The notes below the pieces were generated by a model that made no database searches, was not told where the DNA came from, and saw only the letters and a program-made list of their open reading frames with translations. Position numbers and translations under genes: made by a program. From positions 1-31,441 of the forward strand of contig CAZTHL010000044.1 in NCBI GenBank assembly GCA_964613585.1: a DNA stretch of 31,441 nt, written 5' to 3'. Shown in pieces: positions 1 through 7,297 of this stretch. This DNA comes from CAZTHL01 sp964613585 (GTDB taxonomy: Bacteria > Pseudomonadota > Alphaproteobacteria > DSM-16000 > Inquilinaceae). How positions within the stretch are numbered: position 1 is the first letter of the stretch; the number at the start of each line of letters is the position of its first letter.

Positions 1-219
<219 letters not shown>

Positions 220-733
220 GACCCGTCCCGAGACGCCCCGCCCGATCGAGCGGCCGGGGCGTCCTCGGCGCGTCCCAGGCGCTTGCTGGTCGGTCGGATC
301 GGTCCAAGCCCGGGCGCCCGGGCTGGGCATCGGGCCGTTGGGCAGACCCGGTGTGCCACGCGATCGAGGCTGGTGCGCCGTCATCCGAAGCGCCTTCGCA
401 AGCGTCACCCTTTGGACCGCTCGGGTGCCCGGCCGCGTCCGCCCAGCCGCGTAAGTTGTCGGATTGCGGCGCCGGGCGCTTTCGGCACCGGGTCCATGGC
501 AGGTCCTCGGCGCGCCGGATCGCCAGCGGCGGCCGCGGACATGGTGCTCGAGCCAGATCCCATCACCCGCGCGATCGCTCGACGCCGTGACCTTTCGGCG
601 CGCGCGGCCCACCTGCCGGAAAGGCGCCCGAGGCTTCCGCGTCGCGTCGCGGCCTCGGCGTCGCGGCCTGGAGGGTTTCCGCGTGACGCGGGCCGGCGAT
701 GCCCCTTGAGTCGGGAATTGAGCCGGAAACGCT
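220..733. other. Non-coding interval between hppA and bamE
   Basis: No convincing gene is seen here: the open frames are Arg/Ala/Pro-rich GC-driven frames without recognisable domains or good ribosome binding sites. The interval contains the hppA hairpin, a perfect 18-bp palindrome at 307-324 (AGCCCGGGCGCCCGGGCT), and a short direct repeat GTCGCGGCCT around 645-670. hppA and bamE converge here, so only terminators would be expected. Confidence 0.55.
232..263 (+). terminator. Hairpin downstream of hppA
   Basis: A 9-bp perfect stem, GACGCCCCG (232-240) pairing with CGGGGCGTC (255-263), with a 14-base loop, starts 13 bases after the hppA stop. No T-run follows, so it is a terminator by position and stem strength only. 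Confidence 0.5.
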
Positions 734-1201
734 CTAGCGGCTTGCGCCGGCGTTGTTGAATCGGCCGAAGTTGCCGATCATCTGCTCGATAAACGTCATC
801 TGGCGGCCCAGGGTCGGGGTCTCCCGGTCAACCAGCTCGACCCGCGCGCCGTCGTCCCGATCCCGCTGATCGAGCATCTCGACCACCCCTTGTGGATTGA
901 AGGTCACGACCAGCACCTGTCGCTCGACGACATCCGGATCGAAGAAGGCGGTCTGCTCCGTGACCTGGCCGATATAGTACCAGACGTCCGGCTCGAAGGC
1001 GGACACGGTGCTCGGCGATCCCAGGATCGCGGCGACGTCGTTCCGGGTTGATCGGCCGGGCTCGATCTCCGACAGGCGCGTCTCTTCGAAAAGATGGCCG
1101 CGCGTAGCCGTGGTCGGCGAGCAGGCCGCCGTCGCCGCGACAAGCAGCGACGCGACGGTCACGCCCCGTGCCAGGCGAATGGAAGCCGAAGCGCGCTTCA
1201 T
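734..1201 (-). CDS. bamE: Outer membrane protein assembly factor BamE (SmpA/OmlA lipoprotein)
   Basis: 155 residues. BamE is a small lipoprotein of the BAM complex that helps BamA fold and insert beta-barrel proteins in the outer membrane. The N-terminus is a lipoprotein signal: basic residues (MKRASASIRLARG), a hydrophobic stretch and a lipobox with Cys near residue 27 (AATAAC). The SmpA/OmlA domain follows at about residues 35-110, with the typical pattern of an I-x-PG-x-S/T segment, a DV-x-x-(I/L)LG-x-P segment and the WYYIG strand. The C-terminal 40 residues are a family-variable tail. The gene is divergent from the cytochrome bc1 chaperone gene, an arrangement common in alphaproteobacteria. 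The start ATG at 1199-1201 is the only one that gives a full signal peptide. Confidence 0.93.
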   Translation of the reverse strand: MKRASASIRLARGVTVASLLVAATAACSPTTATRGHLFEETRLSEIEPGRSTRNDVAAILGSPSTVSAFEPDVWYYIGQVTEQTAFFDPDVVERQVLVVTFNPQGVVEMLDQRDRDDGARVELVDRETPTLGRQMTFIEQMIGNFGRFNNAGASR

Positions 1202-1374
1202 GACCTACATATCCTTTGGTCGGGCCCGTGGCTGGTCAGGCCCGTGGCTGATCAGCCCTTGGTTGGTGATGCCCATGGCGATCCGAACCTTGGGCCGATG
1301 GTCGGGCCGGGGCTCCACCACCACCGCCCGCACTGTAGATTTGCGCCGGTCTCTGTCAAGCGCGCCGCGCCCGC

Positions 1375-1381
1375 AAGGAGG
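1375..1381 (+). promoter_or_regulatory. Shine-Dalgarno site that argues for a CTG start
   Basis: AAGGAGG is a near-perfect ribosome binding site. It sits 5 bases before an in-frame CTG at 1387 and 8 before another CTG at 1390, but 32 bases before the first in-frame GTG at 1414, too far for that codon. No ATG or TTG is suitably placed. Confidence 0.6.
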
Positions 1382-1386
1382 ACACC

Positions 1387-1923
1387 CTGCTGTTCGGAAG
1401 ACGCCCGCAAGCGGTGGAGCCGCTGTACCTCGCCATCGTGACCCAGGCGCGCCGCGTCGAGTTCTTCAAGGCGTGCGGTGTGCCGGACACCGTTTTCGGC
1501 CGCTTCGACATGGTGGTCCTGCACGCGTTCCTGGTCCTGCGCTGCCTCCGGGACCGCGGACCGGAAAGCGGGCGTCTGGCTCAGGCCTTGTTCGACTACA
1601 TGTTCGCCGATGTCGATCTGAACCTGCGCGAGCTTGGTGTAGGCGACCTCAGCGTCGGCAAGAAGGTGAAGCAGATGGCGCGCGGCTACTATGGCCGGGC
1701 CGAGGCCTACGAAACCGGCCTGCGGGAGGGTCCGGATGCCCTTGCGGCGGCCCTGCGGCGCAACCTCTTCGCCGGCGCCGAGCCGCGCGACGAAGAGGTG
1801 GCGGCGGTCGAGGCCTATGTCCGCCGTGAGGCGGCGGCGCTGTCCGATCTGCCTCTCGAGACGTTGCTGAGTGGAGCCGTCGTCTTTGGTCCGCCGCCGT
1901 CATGCGGTGCCTCTGCCGGGTGA
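1387..1923 (+). CDS. Ubiquinol-cytochrome c chaperone family protein (CBP3-like)
   Basis: The product belongs to the CBP3/UQCC1 family, which helps assemble cytochrome b into the respiratory bc1 complex. From the conservative GTG start at 1414 it is 169 residues; from the CTG at 1387 it is 178 and begins LLFGRRPQAVEPLY, which resembles the F-G-R-R start of alphaproteobacterial homologues. Family features are LY-x-x-IV-x-QAR near the start, the F-x-x-x-G-V-PDT segment, the FD-M-VVLHAFLVLRCL helix, the LAQALFDYMFADVD-x-NLRE segment and the VGKKVKQMARGYYGR segment. I chose CTG 1387 because of the strong ribosome binding site at 1375-1381. The last 25 residues are not conserved. The gene precedes yceD and is divergent from bamE. 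Confidence 0.85.
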   Translation: MLFGRRPQAVEPLYLAIVTQARRVEFFKACGVPDTVFGRFDMVVLHAFLVLRCLRDRGPESGRLAQALFDYMFADVDLNLRELGVGDLSVGKKVKQMARGYYGRAEAYETGLREGPDALAAALRRNLFAGAEPRDEEVAAVEAYVRREAAALSDLPLETLLSGAVVFGPPPSCGASAG

Positions 1924-2025
1924 CCGCAGTGTCCGGTTCGGCTCACCGGCCCGGACCGCGACGAGGCCACGAGGCGACGAGGCGAAGGTGACCGTGGGTC
2001 CGGCGTCTTCGTCCGGTCCGGCTTA

Positions 2026-2054
2026 TTGACCGGGGCGCCGCGGTCGCCTAGGTG
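2026..2054 (+). promoter_or_regulatory. Possible sigma-70 promoter for the yceD operon
   Basis: TTGACC (2026-2031) and TAGGTG (2049-2054) are separated by 17 bases. The -35 is good and the -10 weak. The position, about 150 bases before the yceD start and just after the chaperone gene, fits an operon promoter, but this is pattern matching only. Confidence 0.3.
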
Positions 2055-2202
2055 GCGGGAAGGCAGCCGCAGCCCGCTTGTCCATCCTTCCGCGCCCGAT
2101 GACCGCCGTCGCGCCGCGGCACGAGGCCGGCGCGACGGGGCGGGCGGGTGCCGATCCGCTTCCTGAACCGGCTCCGTGATGGGCCGCGCCGCGAGACTCG
2201 GG

Positions 2203-2733
2203 ATGACCACGATCCGTCCAGAATTCTCCCGCCCCCTCGCCATCGACACGCTGGAGGATGAGGTCCAGAGCCGGGAGCTGGTGGCCACGGCCGAGGAGCG
2301 GCAGGCGTTGGCGGCCCGCTTCGCGCTGCAGGGGATGGACGAGCTGACCGCGACGGTCCGCATCGCGTGGGCTGGCCCGGAGCGGGCGCGGGTGAGGGTG
2401 GACGGCCGATTCCGGGCTTTGGTGAGGCAGGCGTGCGTGGTCACCCTCCAGCCGCTTGGCCAGGCGATCGAGGAAGGCTTCCGGATCGTGCTTGCGCGTG
2501 ACCTCGGCAGGACCGGTGAGGTCGTGCTCGAGCTTGACGAGGAGGATGAGCCGGAGCCGCTCGAGGGGGGAACGGTCGACATCGGCGAGCTGGTGGCGCA
2601 GCAGCTCTCCCTGGCGATCGATCCATATCCGCGGGCACCCGGGGTCGAGTTCGAGAGCCGCGAGTATGGGGCCGGCGAGGAGGGGGGCGAGACACCGTTC
2701 GCCGTGCTGGAGCGCCTGCGCAGCCGCCATTAG
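2203..2733 (+). CDS. yceD: YceD family protein (DUF177), 23S rRNA accumulation protein
   Basis: 176 residues from ATG 2203 (MTTIRPEFSRP); an in-frame GTG/ATG pair at 2176/2179 would add 8-9 residues but has no ribosome binding site and no homologous look. YceD/DUF177 proteins are needed for normal 23S rRNA levels in bacteria and plastids and are nearly always encoded just before rpmF, as here. Visible family signs are EFSRP at the start, the L-x-x-R-F-x-L-x-G-x-x segment, the RQACVVTLQPL motif in the middle, and the acidic DEEDEPEPLEGGTVDIGELVAQQLSLAIDPYPRAPG region near the C-terminus. It is 102 bases upstream of rpmF and probably shares transcripts with it. Confidence 0.88.
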   Translation: MTTIRPEFSRPLAIDTLEDEVQSRELVATAEERQALAARFALQGMDELTATVRIAWAGPERARVRVDGRFRALVRQACVVTLQPLGQAIEEGFRIVLARDLGRTGEVVLELDEEDEPEPLEGGTVDIGELVAQQLSLAIDPYPRAPGVEFESREYGAGEEGGETPFAVLERLRSRH

Positions 2734-2749
2734 CGGCCCGGCTTCCGCC

Positions 2750-2778
2750 TTGCCCCGGCGGGGGGTTTACATTAGATA
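2750..2778 (+). promoter_or_regulatory. Possible promoter before rpmF, followed by a leader hairpin
   Basis: TTGCCC (2750-2755) and TAGATA (2773-2778) lie 17 bases apart in a locally AT-richer patch 58 bases upstream of rpmF. A 6-bp stem GCCCGC/GCGGGC with a 5-base loop follows at 2779-2795 and would be at the start of the transcript. Both are sequence patterns without further support. Confidence 0.35.
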
Positions 2779-2835
2779 GCCCGCATCGAGCGGGCGGCCC
2801 CCGGGGTCGTCCCATGCGCATCGGAAGACAAAGCC

Positions 2836-3018
2836 ATGGCTGTTCCAAAGAGGAAGACGACGCCGTCGCGGCGAGGCATGCGGCGCGCGCACGATGCGCT
2901 GCGGCCGTCCGCCTTTGTCGAATGCTCGAACTGCGGGGAGCTCAAGCGTCCGCACCATGTCTGCCCGGCGTGCGGCTACTATGATGGCCGCGAGGTGGTC
3001 GAGACCACGGCGGACTGA
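2836..3018 (+). CDS. rpmF: 50S ribosomal protein L32
   Basis: 60 residues, the usual length. The start MAVPKRKTTPSRRGMRRAHD is the signature of L32, a small protein of the large ribosomal subunit. It keeps two CxxC pairs (Cys30/Cys33 and Cys43/Cys46), the zinc-ribbon form of L32; this would be the zinc-dependent type rather than the Cys-less paralogue some bacteria use under zinc limitation. It lies between yceD and plsX, the classic order, in which ribosome and membrane-lipid genes are co-transcribed. Confidence 0.97.
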   Translation: MAVPKRKTTPSRRGMRRAHDALRPSAFVECSNCGELKRPHHVCPACGYYDGREVVETTAD

Positions 3019-3050
3019 CACGCAGCAACGCCGGCACATTTTGAGCGACC

Positions 3051-4193
3051 ATGACACCGCGCCGCCCTCCCCGGCGAACTGACGGCCCTCTGACCATTGC
3101 CCTGGATGCAATGGGCGGCGACCGTGCGCCGGCCATGATCGTCGCCGGCGCAGAGGTGGCGCGCAAGCGCCACCCCGAGTTGCGCTTCCTCGCCTATGGC
3201 GACGAGGCACAGCTGACCCGTCTGCTGCGGCGCCGCAAGGCGCTGGCCGAGCGCATGGTCGTCGAGCACACGGTGGATGTCGTCGCCAACGACATGAAGC
3301 CGTCCGCGGCCCTGCGGTCCGGACGCGCGACCAGCATGCGCCGCGCCATCGATGCCGTGAGCCGGGGCGACGCCCAATGCGTCGTGTCGGCGGGCAACAC
3401 CGGCGCGCTCATGGCCATGGCCAAGTTCGTCTTCAAGACGCTGCCCGGCATCGACCGGCCCGCCATCGCCTCGTTCTTCCCGACGCTGCGCGGCGAGAGC
3501 GTCCTGTTGGACCTGGGCGCAAACATCGAGTGCCGGCCCGAGCATCTGGTGCAGTTCAGCATCATGGGGGCCTTGTTCGCGCGCGTGGTGCTGGGTCTCA
3601 GGACGCCGACCGTGGGGCTGCTCAATGTCGGGGCCGAGGCCCTCAAGGGCAACGAGGTCGTCAAGGACGCGGCGGCGCAGCTGCGCGACACGGCCATACC
3701 CGGCGCGTTCGAGGGCTTCGTGGAGGGCGACGACATTCCGGCCGGCACGGTCGACGTCATCGTCACCGACGGCTTCACCGGCAACATCGCGCTCAAGACC
3801 GCCGAAGGGACGGCAAAGCTTTACGCCGAGTGGCTGCGGCGCACCTTCCGCTCCTCGCTGCCGGCGCGGCTCGGATACCTGCTGGCGCGCAACGCGTTCA
3901 ACAAGCTGCGCCTGAGGACCGATCCGCGGCAGTACAACGGCGCCATGTTCCTCGGCCTCCAGGGGATTTGCGTGAAGAGCCATGGCGGCACCGACGCCAA
4001 GGGCTTCGCCAACGCCATCGACGTGGCCGTCGATCTCGTGAAGTACGGCTTCAACGAGCAGATGAAGGAGGAGTTTCAGCATTATGCACCGTCGGCCGAG
4101 GTCCTTGAGGGACCGACGCCGAAGACGGGCCCGGCGCCGGTCGAGCTCGACCCGCGGCTGCGCCGCTCGGGATCGGGGATGGCTGCAGGATGA
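3051..4193 (+). CDS. plsX: Phosphate acyltransferase PlsX
   Basis: 380 residues. PlsX makes acyl-phosphate from acyl-ACP, the acyl donor used by PlsY for the first step of phospholipid synthesis; it is a peripheral inner-membrane enzyme. The N-terminal motif ALDAMGGD (residues 17-24) is diagnostic, followed by AGNTGALMA, a FPTLRGESVLLDLGAN segment, LLNVGAEALKGNEVVKDAA and the VIVTDGFTGNIALKTAEG block. The last 25 residues (PTPKTGPAPVELDP and on) are a variable tail. The stop codon overlaps the fabH start as ATGA, indicating translational coupling. Confidence 0.97.
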   Translation: MTPRRPPRRTDGPLTIALDAMGGDRAPAMIVAGAEVARKRHPELRFLAYGDEAQLTRLLRRRKALAERMVVEHTVDVVANDMKPSAALRSGRATSMRRAIDAVSRGDAQCVVSAGNTGALMAMAKFVFKTLPGIDRPAIASFFPTLRGESVLLDLGANIECRPEHLVQFSIMGALFARVVLGLRTPTVGLLNVGAEALKGNEVVKDAAAQLRDTAIPGAFEGFVEGDDIPAGTVDVIVTDGFTGNIALKTAEGTAKLYAEWLRRTFRSSLPARLGYLLARNAFNKLRLRTDPRQYNGAMFLGLQGICVKSHGGTDAKGFANAIDVAVDLVKYGFNEQMKEEFQHYAPSAEVLEGPTPKTGPAPVELDPRLRRSGSGMAAG

Positions 4194-5164
4194 GCACGCT
4201 GCGCGCCGTCATCTCCGGCGTGGGCGCGGCCCTGCCCGAGCGTTGCGTCACCAATGCCGAGCTGGCCGGCGTGGTGGAGACGTCGGAGGAGTGGATCGTC
4301 CAGCGTAGCGGCATTCGCCAGCGGTACATCGCCGGTCCTCTCGAGAAGACCTCGGACCTCGCGGTGGCGGCGGCGCGCGTCGCGCTGGAGCGGGCCGGCC
4401 TGGACGGCGGCGATCTCGATCTGATCGTGCTGGCGACGACGACACCGGACCAGACCTTTCCCGCCACGGCGACCCGGGTGCAGGCGGCCCTGGGCATGAG
4501 CCGCGGCGCCGCGTTCGATGTTCAGGCCGTGTGCGCGGGCTTCATCTTCGCCATGGCCACGGCCGACAACATGATCCGGCTCGGCCAGGCGGAACGGGCG
4601 CTGGTCATCGGCGCCGAGACCTTCAGCCGCATCGTCGACTGGCATGATCGCGGCACCTGCGTGCTGTTCGGCGACGGCGCCGGCGCCGTGGTGCTCGAAG
4701 CGGTCGAGGGCGGTGGCGGCTCCCCGCGGGGCATCCTGTCCACCCATCTCCGCTCGGACGGGCGCTTCCACGATGCCCTCTGGGTCGACGGCGGGCCGTC
4801 GTCGAGCGGCACCTGCGGCCATGTCCGGATGGACGGCCGCGAAGTCTTCAAGCACGCGGTCACCAACATGGCCGAGACCGCGCTCGACGCGCTCACGGCC
4901 AATGGTCTCGGGCCTGGCGATCTCGACTGGCTCGTGCCGCATCAGGCGAACAAGCGGATCCTGGACGCGACCGCGCGCAAGCTGGAGCTGCCGGCGGAGC
5001 GCGTGGTCGTGACCGTCGATCGGCATGCGAACACCTCCGCCGCCTCCGTCCCGCTGGCGCTCGAGGAAGCCGTGTCGGACGGGCGGATCCGCCCCGGCCA
5101 GCTGGTCCTGCTCGAGGCCATGGGGGGCGGCTTCAGCTGGGGCTCGGCGCTGGTGCGGTGGTGA
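4190..5164 (+). CDS. fabH: 3-oxoacyl-ACP synthase III (KAS III)
   Basis: 324 residues, full length. FabH condenses acetyl-CoA with malonyl-ACP to start type II fatty acid synthesis. The catalytic triad is complete: Cys115 in QAVCAGF, His251 in VPHQANKRI and Asn281 in HANTSAASVPLAL. The TTTPDQTFPATA segment and the FGDGAGAVVLE glycine-rich block are also present. The ATG overlaps the plsX stop by four bases, so the two are coupled; PlsX and FabH both draw on the fatty acid cycle, one at its start and one at its exit to phospholipid. Confidence 0.97.
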   Translation: MSTLRAVISGVGAALPERCVTNAELAGVVETSEEWIVQRSGIRQRYIAGPLEKTSDLAVAAARVALERAGLDGGDLDLIVLATTTPDQTFPATATRVQAALGMSRGAAFDVQAVCAGFIFAMATADNMIRLGQAERALVIGAETFSRIVDWHDRGTCVLFGDGAGAVVLEAVEGGGGSPRGILSTHLRSDGRFHDALWVDGGPSSSGTCGHVRMDGREVFKHAVTNMAETALDALTANGLGPGDLDWLVPHQANKRILDATARKLELPAERVVVTVDRHANTSAASVPLALEEAVSDGRIRPGQLVLLEAMGGGFSWGSALVRW

Positions 5165-5170
5165 CGGCCA

Positions 5171-5184
5171 CCGGGCTTGCCCGG
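5171..5184 (+). terminator. Small hairpin after fabH
   Basis: CCGGG-CTTG-CCCGG is a 5-bp stem with a tetraloop, 6 bases after the fabH stop. There is no T-run. It may weaken read-through into ihfA, which appears to have its own promoter. Confidence 0.3.
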
Positions 5185-5217
5185 ATGATATGAAGGATGC
5201 TTGCCAAACCTTTGGAA

Positions 5218-5246
5218 TTGACGGATTCTTGCGCCGGCAATAGGCT
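5218..5246 (+). promoter_or_regulatory. Likely sigma-70 promoter of ihfA
   Basis: TTGACG (5218-5223), a 17-base spacer and TAGGCT (5241-5246) lie in the fabH-ihfA gap. The predicted transcript start near 5253 leaves a leader of about 40 bases before the ihfA ATG at 5294. Confidence 0.5.
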
Positions 5247-5293
5247 TTAGCTGCGTGCACGATCTGTACGTGATGCCGATTAGGGGGTCGCTG

Positions 5294-5698
5294 ATGAGCG
5301 GAGCGACAGTCACCCGCGCGCAATTGAGCGAAGCCGTCTACCAGGAGGTCGGCTTGTCCCGGAACGAGTCAGCCGATCTGGTTGAGACGGTCCTTGAGGA
5401 GATCTCGAGCGCCCTGGCGCGGGGCGAGATGGTCAAGATCTCGTCCTTCGGCAGCTTTGCCGTCCGCCAGAAGGGTGAGCGGATCGGGCGCAATCCGAAG
5501 ACCGGCCAGGAGGTGCCGATCCTGCCCCGGCGGGTCCTGGTGTTCCGGGCCTCGCACGTTCTCAAGAGCCGCATCAACGGGGGCGAGGGCATCAACGGCA
5601 CGCATGGCGCGGACGACGACGACGGCCGGGACGGCGACGACGAGGACGGGCTCATCGTCGACTATGACTGGCATGATACGGAGGAAGACACCCGATAA
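5294..5698 (+). CDS. ihfA: Integration host factor alpha subunit (HU/IHF family) with acidic tail
   Basis: 134 residues from ATG 5294, chosen because AGGGGG (5282-5287) sits 6 bases upstream; the in-frame ATG at 5255 would add 13 residues with no ribosome binding site. IHF is a heterodimer with IhfB that bends DNA sharply in replication, recombination and transcription. The HU/IHF fold covers residues 1-96: the helical base, VKISSFGSFAVRQKGERIGRNPKTGQEVPI with the intercalating Pro on the beta arm, and a final helix. IhfA is normally about 100 residues; here residues 97-134 form an extra tail in which about 16 of 38 residues are Asp or Glu. ihfA followed by a MerR-type gene is the usual alphaproteobacterial order, and the two overlap by one base (TAATG). 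Confidence 0.93.
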   Translation: MSGATVTRAQLSEAVYQEVGLSRNESADLVETVLEEISSALARGEMVKISSFGSFAVRQKGERIGRNPKTGQEVPILPRRVLVFRASHVLKSRINGGEGINGTHGADDDDGRDGDDEDGLIVDYDWHDTEEDTR

Positions 5699-6315
5699 TG
5701 TCCGGAGCGTCGGGCAGGCCGGAGATGGGGCCCAAGGCGCGGAGCGCGCGCAAGGCCGCCGGCGCCTATCGCACGATCAGCGAGGTCTCCGACGAGCTCG
5801 ACGTGCCGCAGCATGTGCTCCGGTTCTGGGAGACGAAGTTCAATCAGGTGCGTCCTCTGAAGCGGGGCGGCGGTCGACGATACTACCGTCCCGAGGACGT
5901 GGATCTGCTGCGCCGCATCCGGGCGCTGCTGTATCGTGACGGCTACACGATCAAGGGCGTGCAGCGCTTGCTGCGTGAAGGCGGTGTCGCCGGGTCCGCC
6001 GCCGGCCTGACGGTGGACGAGCGCGCGGAGACCGGCGAGGAGACCGGCGACATGTTCTCCGACGCCGCCGCCATGGGGCCGGATGAGCCGCCGGCCGCGC
6101 CCGACGAGGCGGCGGACGCGGGCGCCGACGTCCCTGACGCATCCGGGCCCGACGCATCCGGGCCCGACGCGACCGGACCGGACGAGGCCGGGCGTCTCGG
6201 GCCTGAAGCCCTGAGCGAGCTGGTCGCCGTGCTGGACGAGCTGCGCGCCCTTCGCACGGCGCTGCGCCGGATCTCCGGGGAGCTCGACCAGGGCGGCGCG
6301 AAAGCACCGGATTGA
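5698..6315 (+). CDS. MerR family transcriptional regulator
   Basis: 205 residues. A MerR-type winged helix-turn-helix covers about residues 22-95 (YRTISEVSDELDVPQHVLRFWETKF, then the RRYYRPEDVDLLRRIRALLYRDGYTIKGVQRLL wing and helix). The region that follows is acidic, Pro/Ala/Gly-rich and probably disordered; it includes a tandem repeat (DASGP units). The C-terminus, about residues 168-198, is a Leu-rich helix (ELVAVLDELRALRTALRRISGEL) suited to dimer coiled-coil formation, as in MerR proteins. No Cys ligands for a metal are visible. The gene is coupled to ihfA by a one-base overlap. Its target genes are unknown from sequence. Confidence 0.9.
   Translation: MSGASGRPEMGPKARSARKAAGAYRTISEVSDELDVPQHVLRFWETKFNQVRPLKRGGGRRYYRPEDVDLLRRIRALLYRDGYTIKGVQRLLREGGVAGSAAGLTVDERAETGEETGDMFSDAAAMGPDEPPAAPDEAADAGADVPDASGPDASGPDATGPDEAGRLGPEALSELVAVLDELRALRTALRRISGELDQGGAKAPD
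6136..6180 (+). repeat. Three 15-bp tandem repeats inside the MerR gene
   Basis: Two perfect copies of GACGCATCCGGGCCC (6136-6150, 6151-6165) are followed by a diverged third (6166-6180). They encode DASGP-DASGP-DATGP in the disordered linker and keep the frame, so copy number changes would only alter linker length. Confidence 0.85.
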
Positions 6316-6404
6316 GCGGATATCACGGGCGTGGGCCTTTCCCTGGAGCGCGGCGGGCCCTATGGTAGCCATCGGGCCAACCTTTCCATGGGTCGGCCCT
6401 CGGT

Positions 6405-6481
6405 CGGAGCGTGGCGCAGCCTGGTAGCGCACTAGCATGGGGCGCTAGGGGTCGTGGGTTCGAATCCCGCCGCTCCGACCA
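6405..6481 (+). tRNA. tRNA-Pro (anticodon GGG)
   Basis: 77 bases including an encoded CCA. The acceptor stem CGGAGCG (6405-6411) pairs fully with CGCTCCG (6471-6477), followed by discriminator A and CCA. The anticodon stem CTAGC/GCTAG encloses the loop ATGGGGC, giving anticodon GGG, which reads CCC and CCU. The T loop GGTTCGAATCC is intact. The D arm GCGCAGCCTGGTAGCGC is typical of tRNA-Pro. Confidence 0.97.
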
Positions 6482-6505
6482 ACCCTTCCTTCAAGCCCGA
6501 AGGGT
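6482..6505 (+). terminator. Hairpin just after tRNA-Pro
   Basis: ACCCTTC (6482-6488) pairs perfectly with GAAGGGT (6499-6505) across a 10-base loop, immediately after the CCA. It probably ends the tRNA transcript, although no T-run follows. Confidence 0.5.
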
Positions 6506-6939
6506 CCGTGACGCACGATAGCGGACTCCGTGCGCGACCAAGTCGAACGGTCAGGCGTTCGGGGCAAGGCCAAGCGTAGTTACCGCGGCGTAGAATACGC
6601 CGGCGCTCCGGGGATGTGGTCCGCGCGCGTTGCCCTTTCTGCTTTTCGTTATCGTGCCTAGCGGACAGTCACGCGACTGAGCGTTTCTTCCCTAAACTTG
6701 GGCAGCGCACACGGTTGGTGATCTATATCACTCTGCTGTGGACAAAACCACATCAATCGTAACTCGTTGACGTAGTTTTTGTGTTTTTCGGGCGGGTCGG
6801 GAGCCTGCGCGGGAAGGGCGCGCCTCCTCCAACCCGCCTTGTGGATCGGGCGCCGCCCGCCCGGCCGACCTCTTGGCTTGCCGAGGGCATCGGCGTATCA
6901 CGGGGGCCGTGATCCCGGACCGGAATCGGAGCGGCAGGC
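6506..6939. other. AT-richer non-coding interval between tRNA-Pro and cutA
   Basis: No supportable gene is seen in these 434 bases. The stretch from about 6640 to 6790 is clearly richer in A and T than anything around it (runs such as GTAGTTTTTGTGTTTTTC). It contains a palindrome at 6718-6731 and a TTGACG at 6767-6772 without a good -10 partner. Being directly 3' of a tRNA, it could be the scar of an old integrated element, but no integrase or direct repeat of the tRNA end was found. Confidence 0.45.
6718..6731. promoter_or_regulatory. Palindrome GTGAT-N4-ATCAC resembling a CRP/FNR-family site
   Basis: GTGATCTATATCAC is an inverted repeat with 5-bp arms and a 4-base spacer. The geometry equals the FNR/FixK consensus TTGAT-N4-ATCAA with the outer T/A replaced by G/C. 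It lies about 210 bases upstream of cutA, in the AT-rich patch. Function is unproven. Confidence 0.35.
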
Positions 6940-7284
6940 ATGGGCGAACCGTCATCCGCGGTATGGGTCTATATGACCGCCGGCTCGATGGAGGAGGCGA
7001 CGCGGATCGGCCGCGCGCTTGTTGCCGAGCGGCTGGTGGCGTGCGTGAACCTCGTCGACGGCATGCGCTCGCTCTACTGGTGGAACGGCGGCGTGCAGGA
7101 GGATGCCGAGGTGGTGATGGTGGCCAAGACCCGGCAGGACCGCGTGCCGGCCCTCTCCGACCGGGTCCGCGAGCTCCATTCCTACGACTGTCCGTGCGTC
7201 GTCGCCCTGCCGGTGGCCGATGGCCATCGCCCCTTCCTGGACTGGATCGCCGCCGAGGCGGACGCGCGGGCGCCGCGGGACTGA
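6940..7284 (+). CDS. cutA: Divalent-cation tolerance protein CutA
   Basis: 114 residues, family length. CutA1 proteins are very stable trimers with a ferredoxin-like fold, linked to copper tolerance in E. coli; the true biochemical role is unclear. Recognisable blocks are the first strand (VWVYMTAGSMEEATRIGRALVAERLVACVN), the LYWWNGGVQEDAEVVMVAKTR strand pair and the HSYDCPCVVALPV segment, followed by the final FLDWI helix. The ATG at 6940 has a GAGCGGCAGG stretch just upstream. It converges on the LAB_N gene with only 13 bases between the stops. Confidence 0.94.
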   Translation: MGEPSSAVWVYMTAGSMEEATRIGRALVAERLVACVNLVDGMRSLYWWNGGVQEDAEVVMVAKTRQDRVPALSDRVRELHSYDCPCVVALPVADGHRPFLDWIAAEADARAPRD

Positions 7285-7297
7285 CCGACCGGGGCCG

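Noticed and set aside
283..759. 158-codon plus-strand frame after hppA
   Set aside because: Arg/Pro-rich with no domain, no good ribosome binding site, and overlapping the bamE end.
1213..1275. Imperfect tandem repeat GGCCCGTGGCTG in the bamE-chaperone gap
   Set aside because: Only two and a half diverged short units; no reading as a regulatory site or array.
1955..1990. ACGAGGC short tandem repeats as a possible CRISPR or regulatory array
   Set aside because: The units are 7 to 9 bases with no spacers; simple GC-rich microrepeat.
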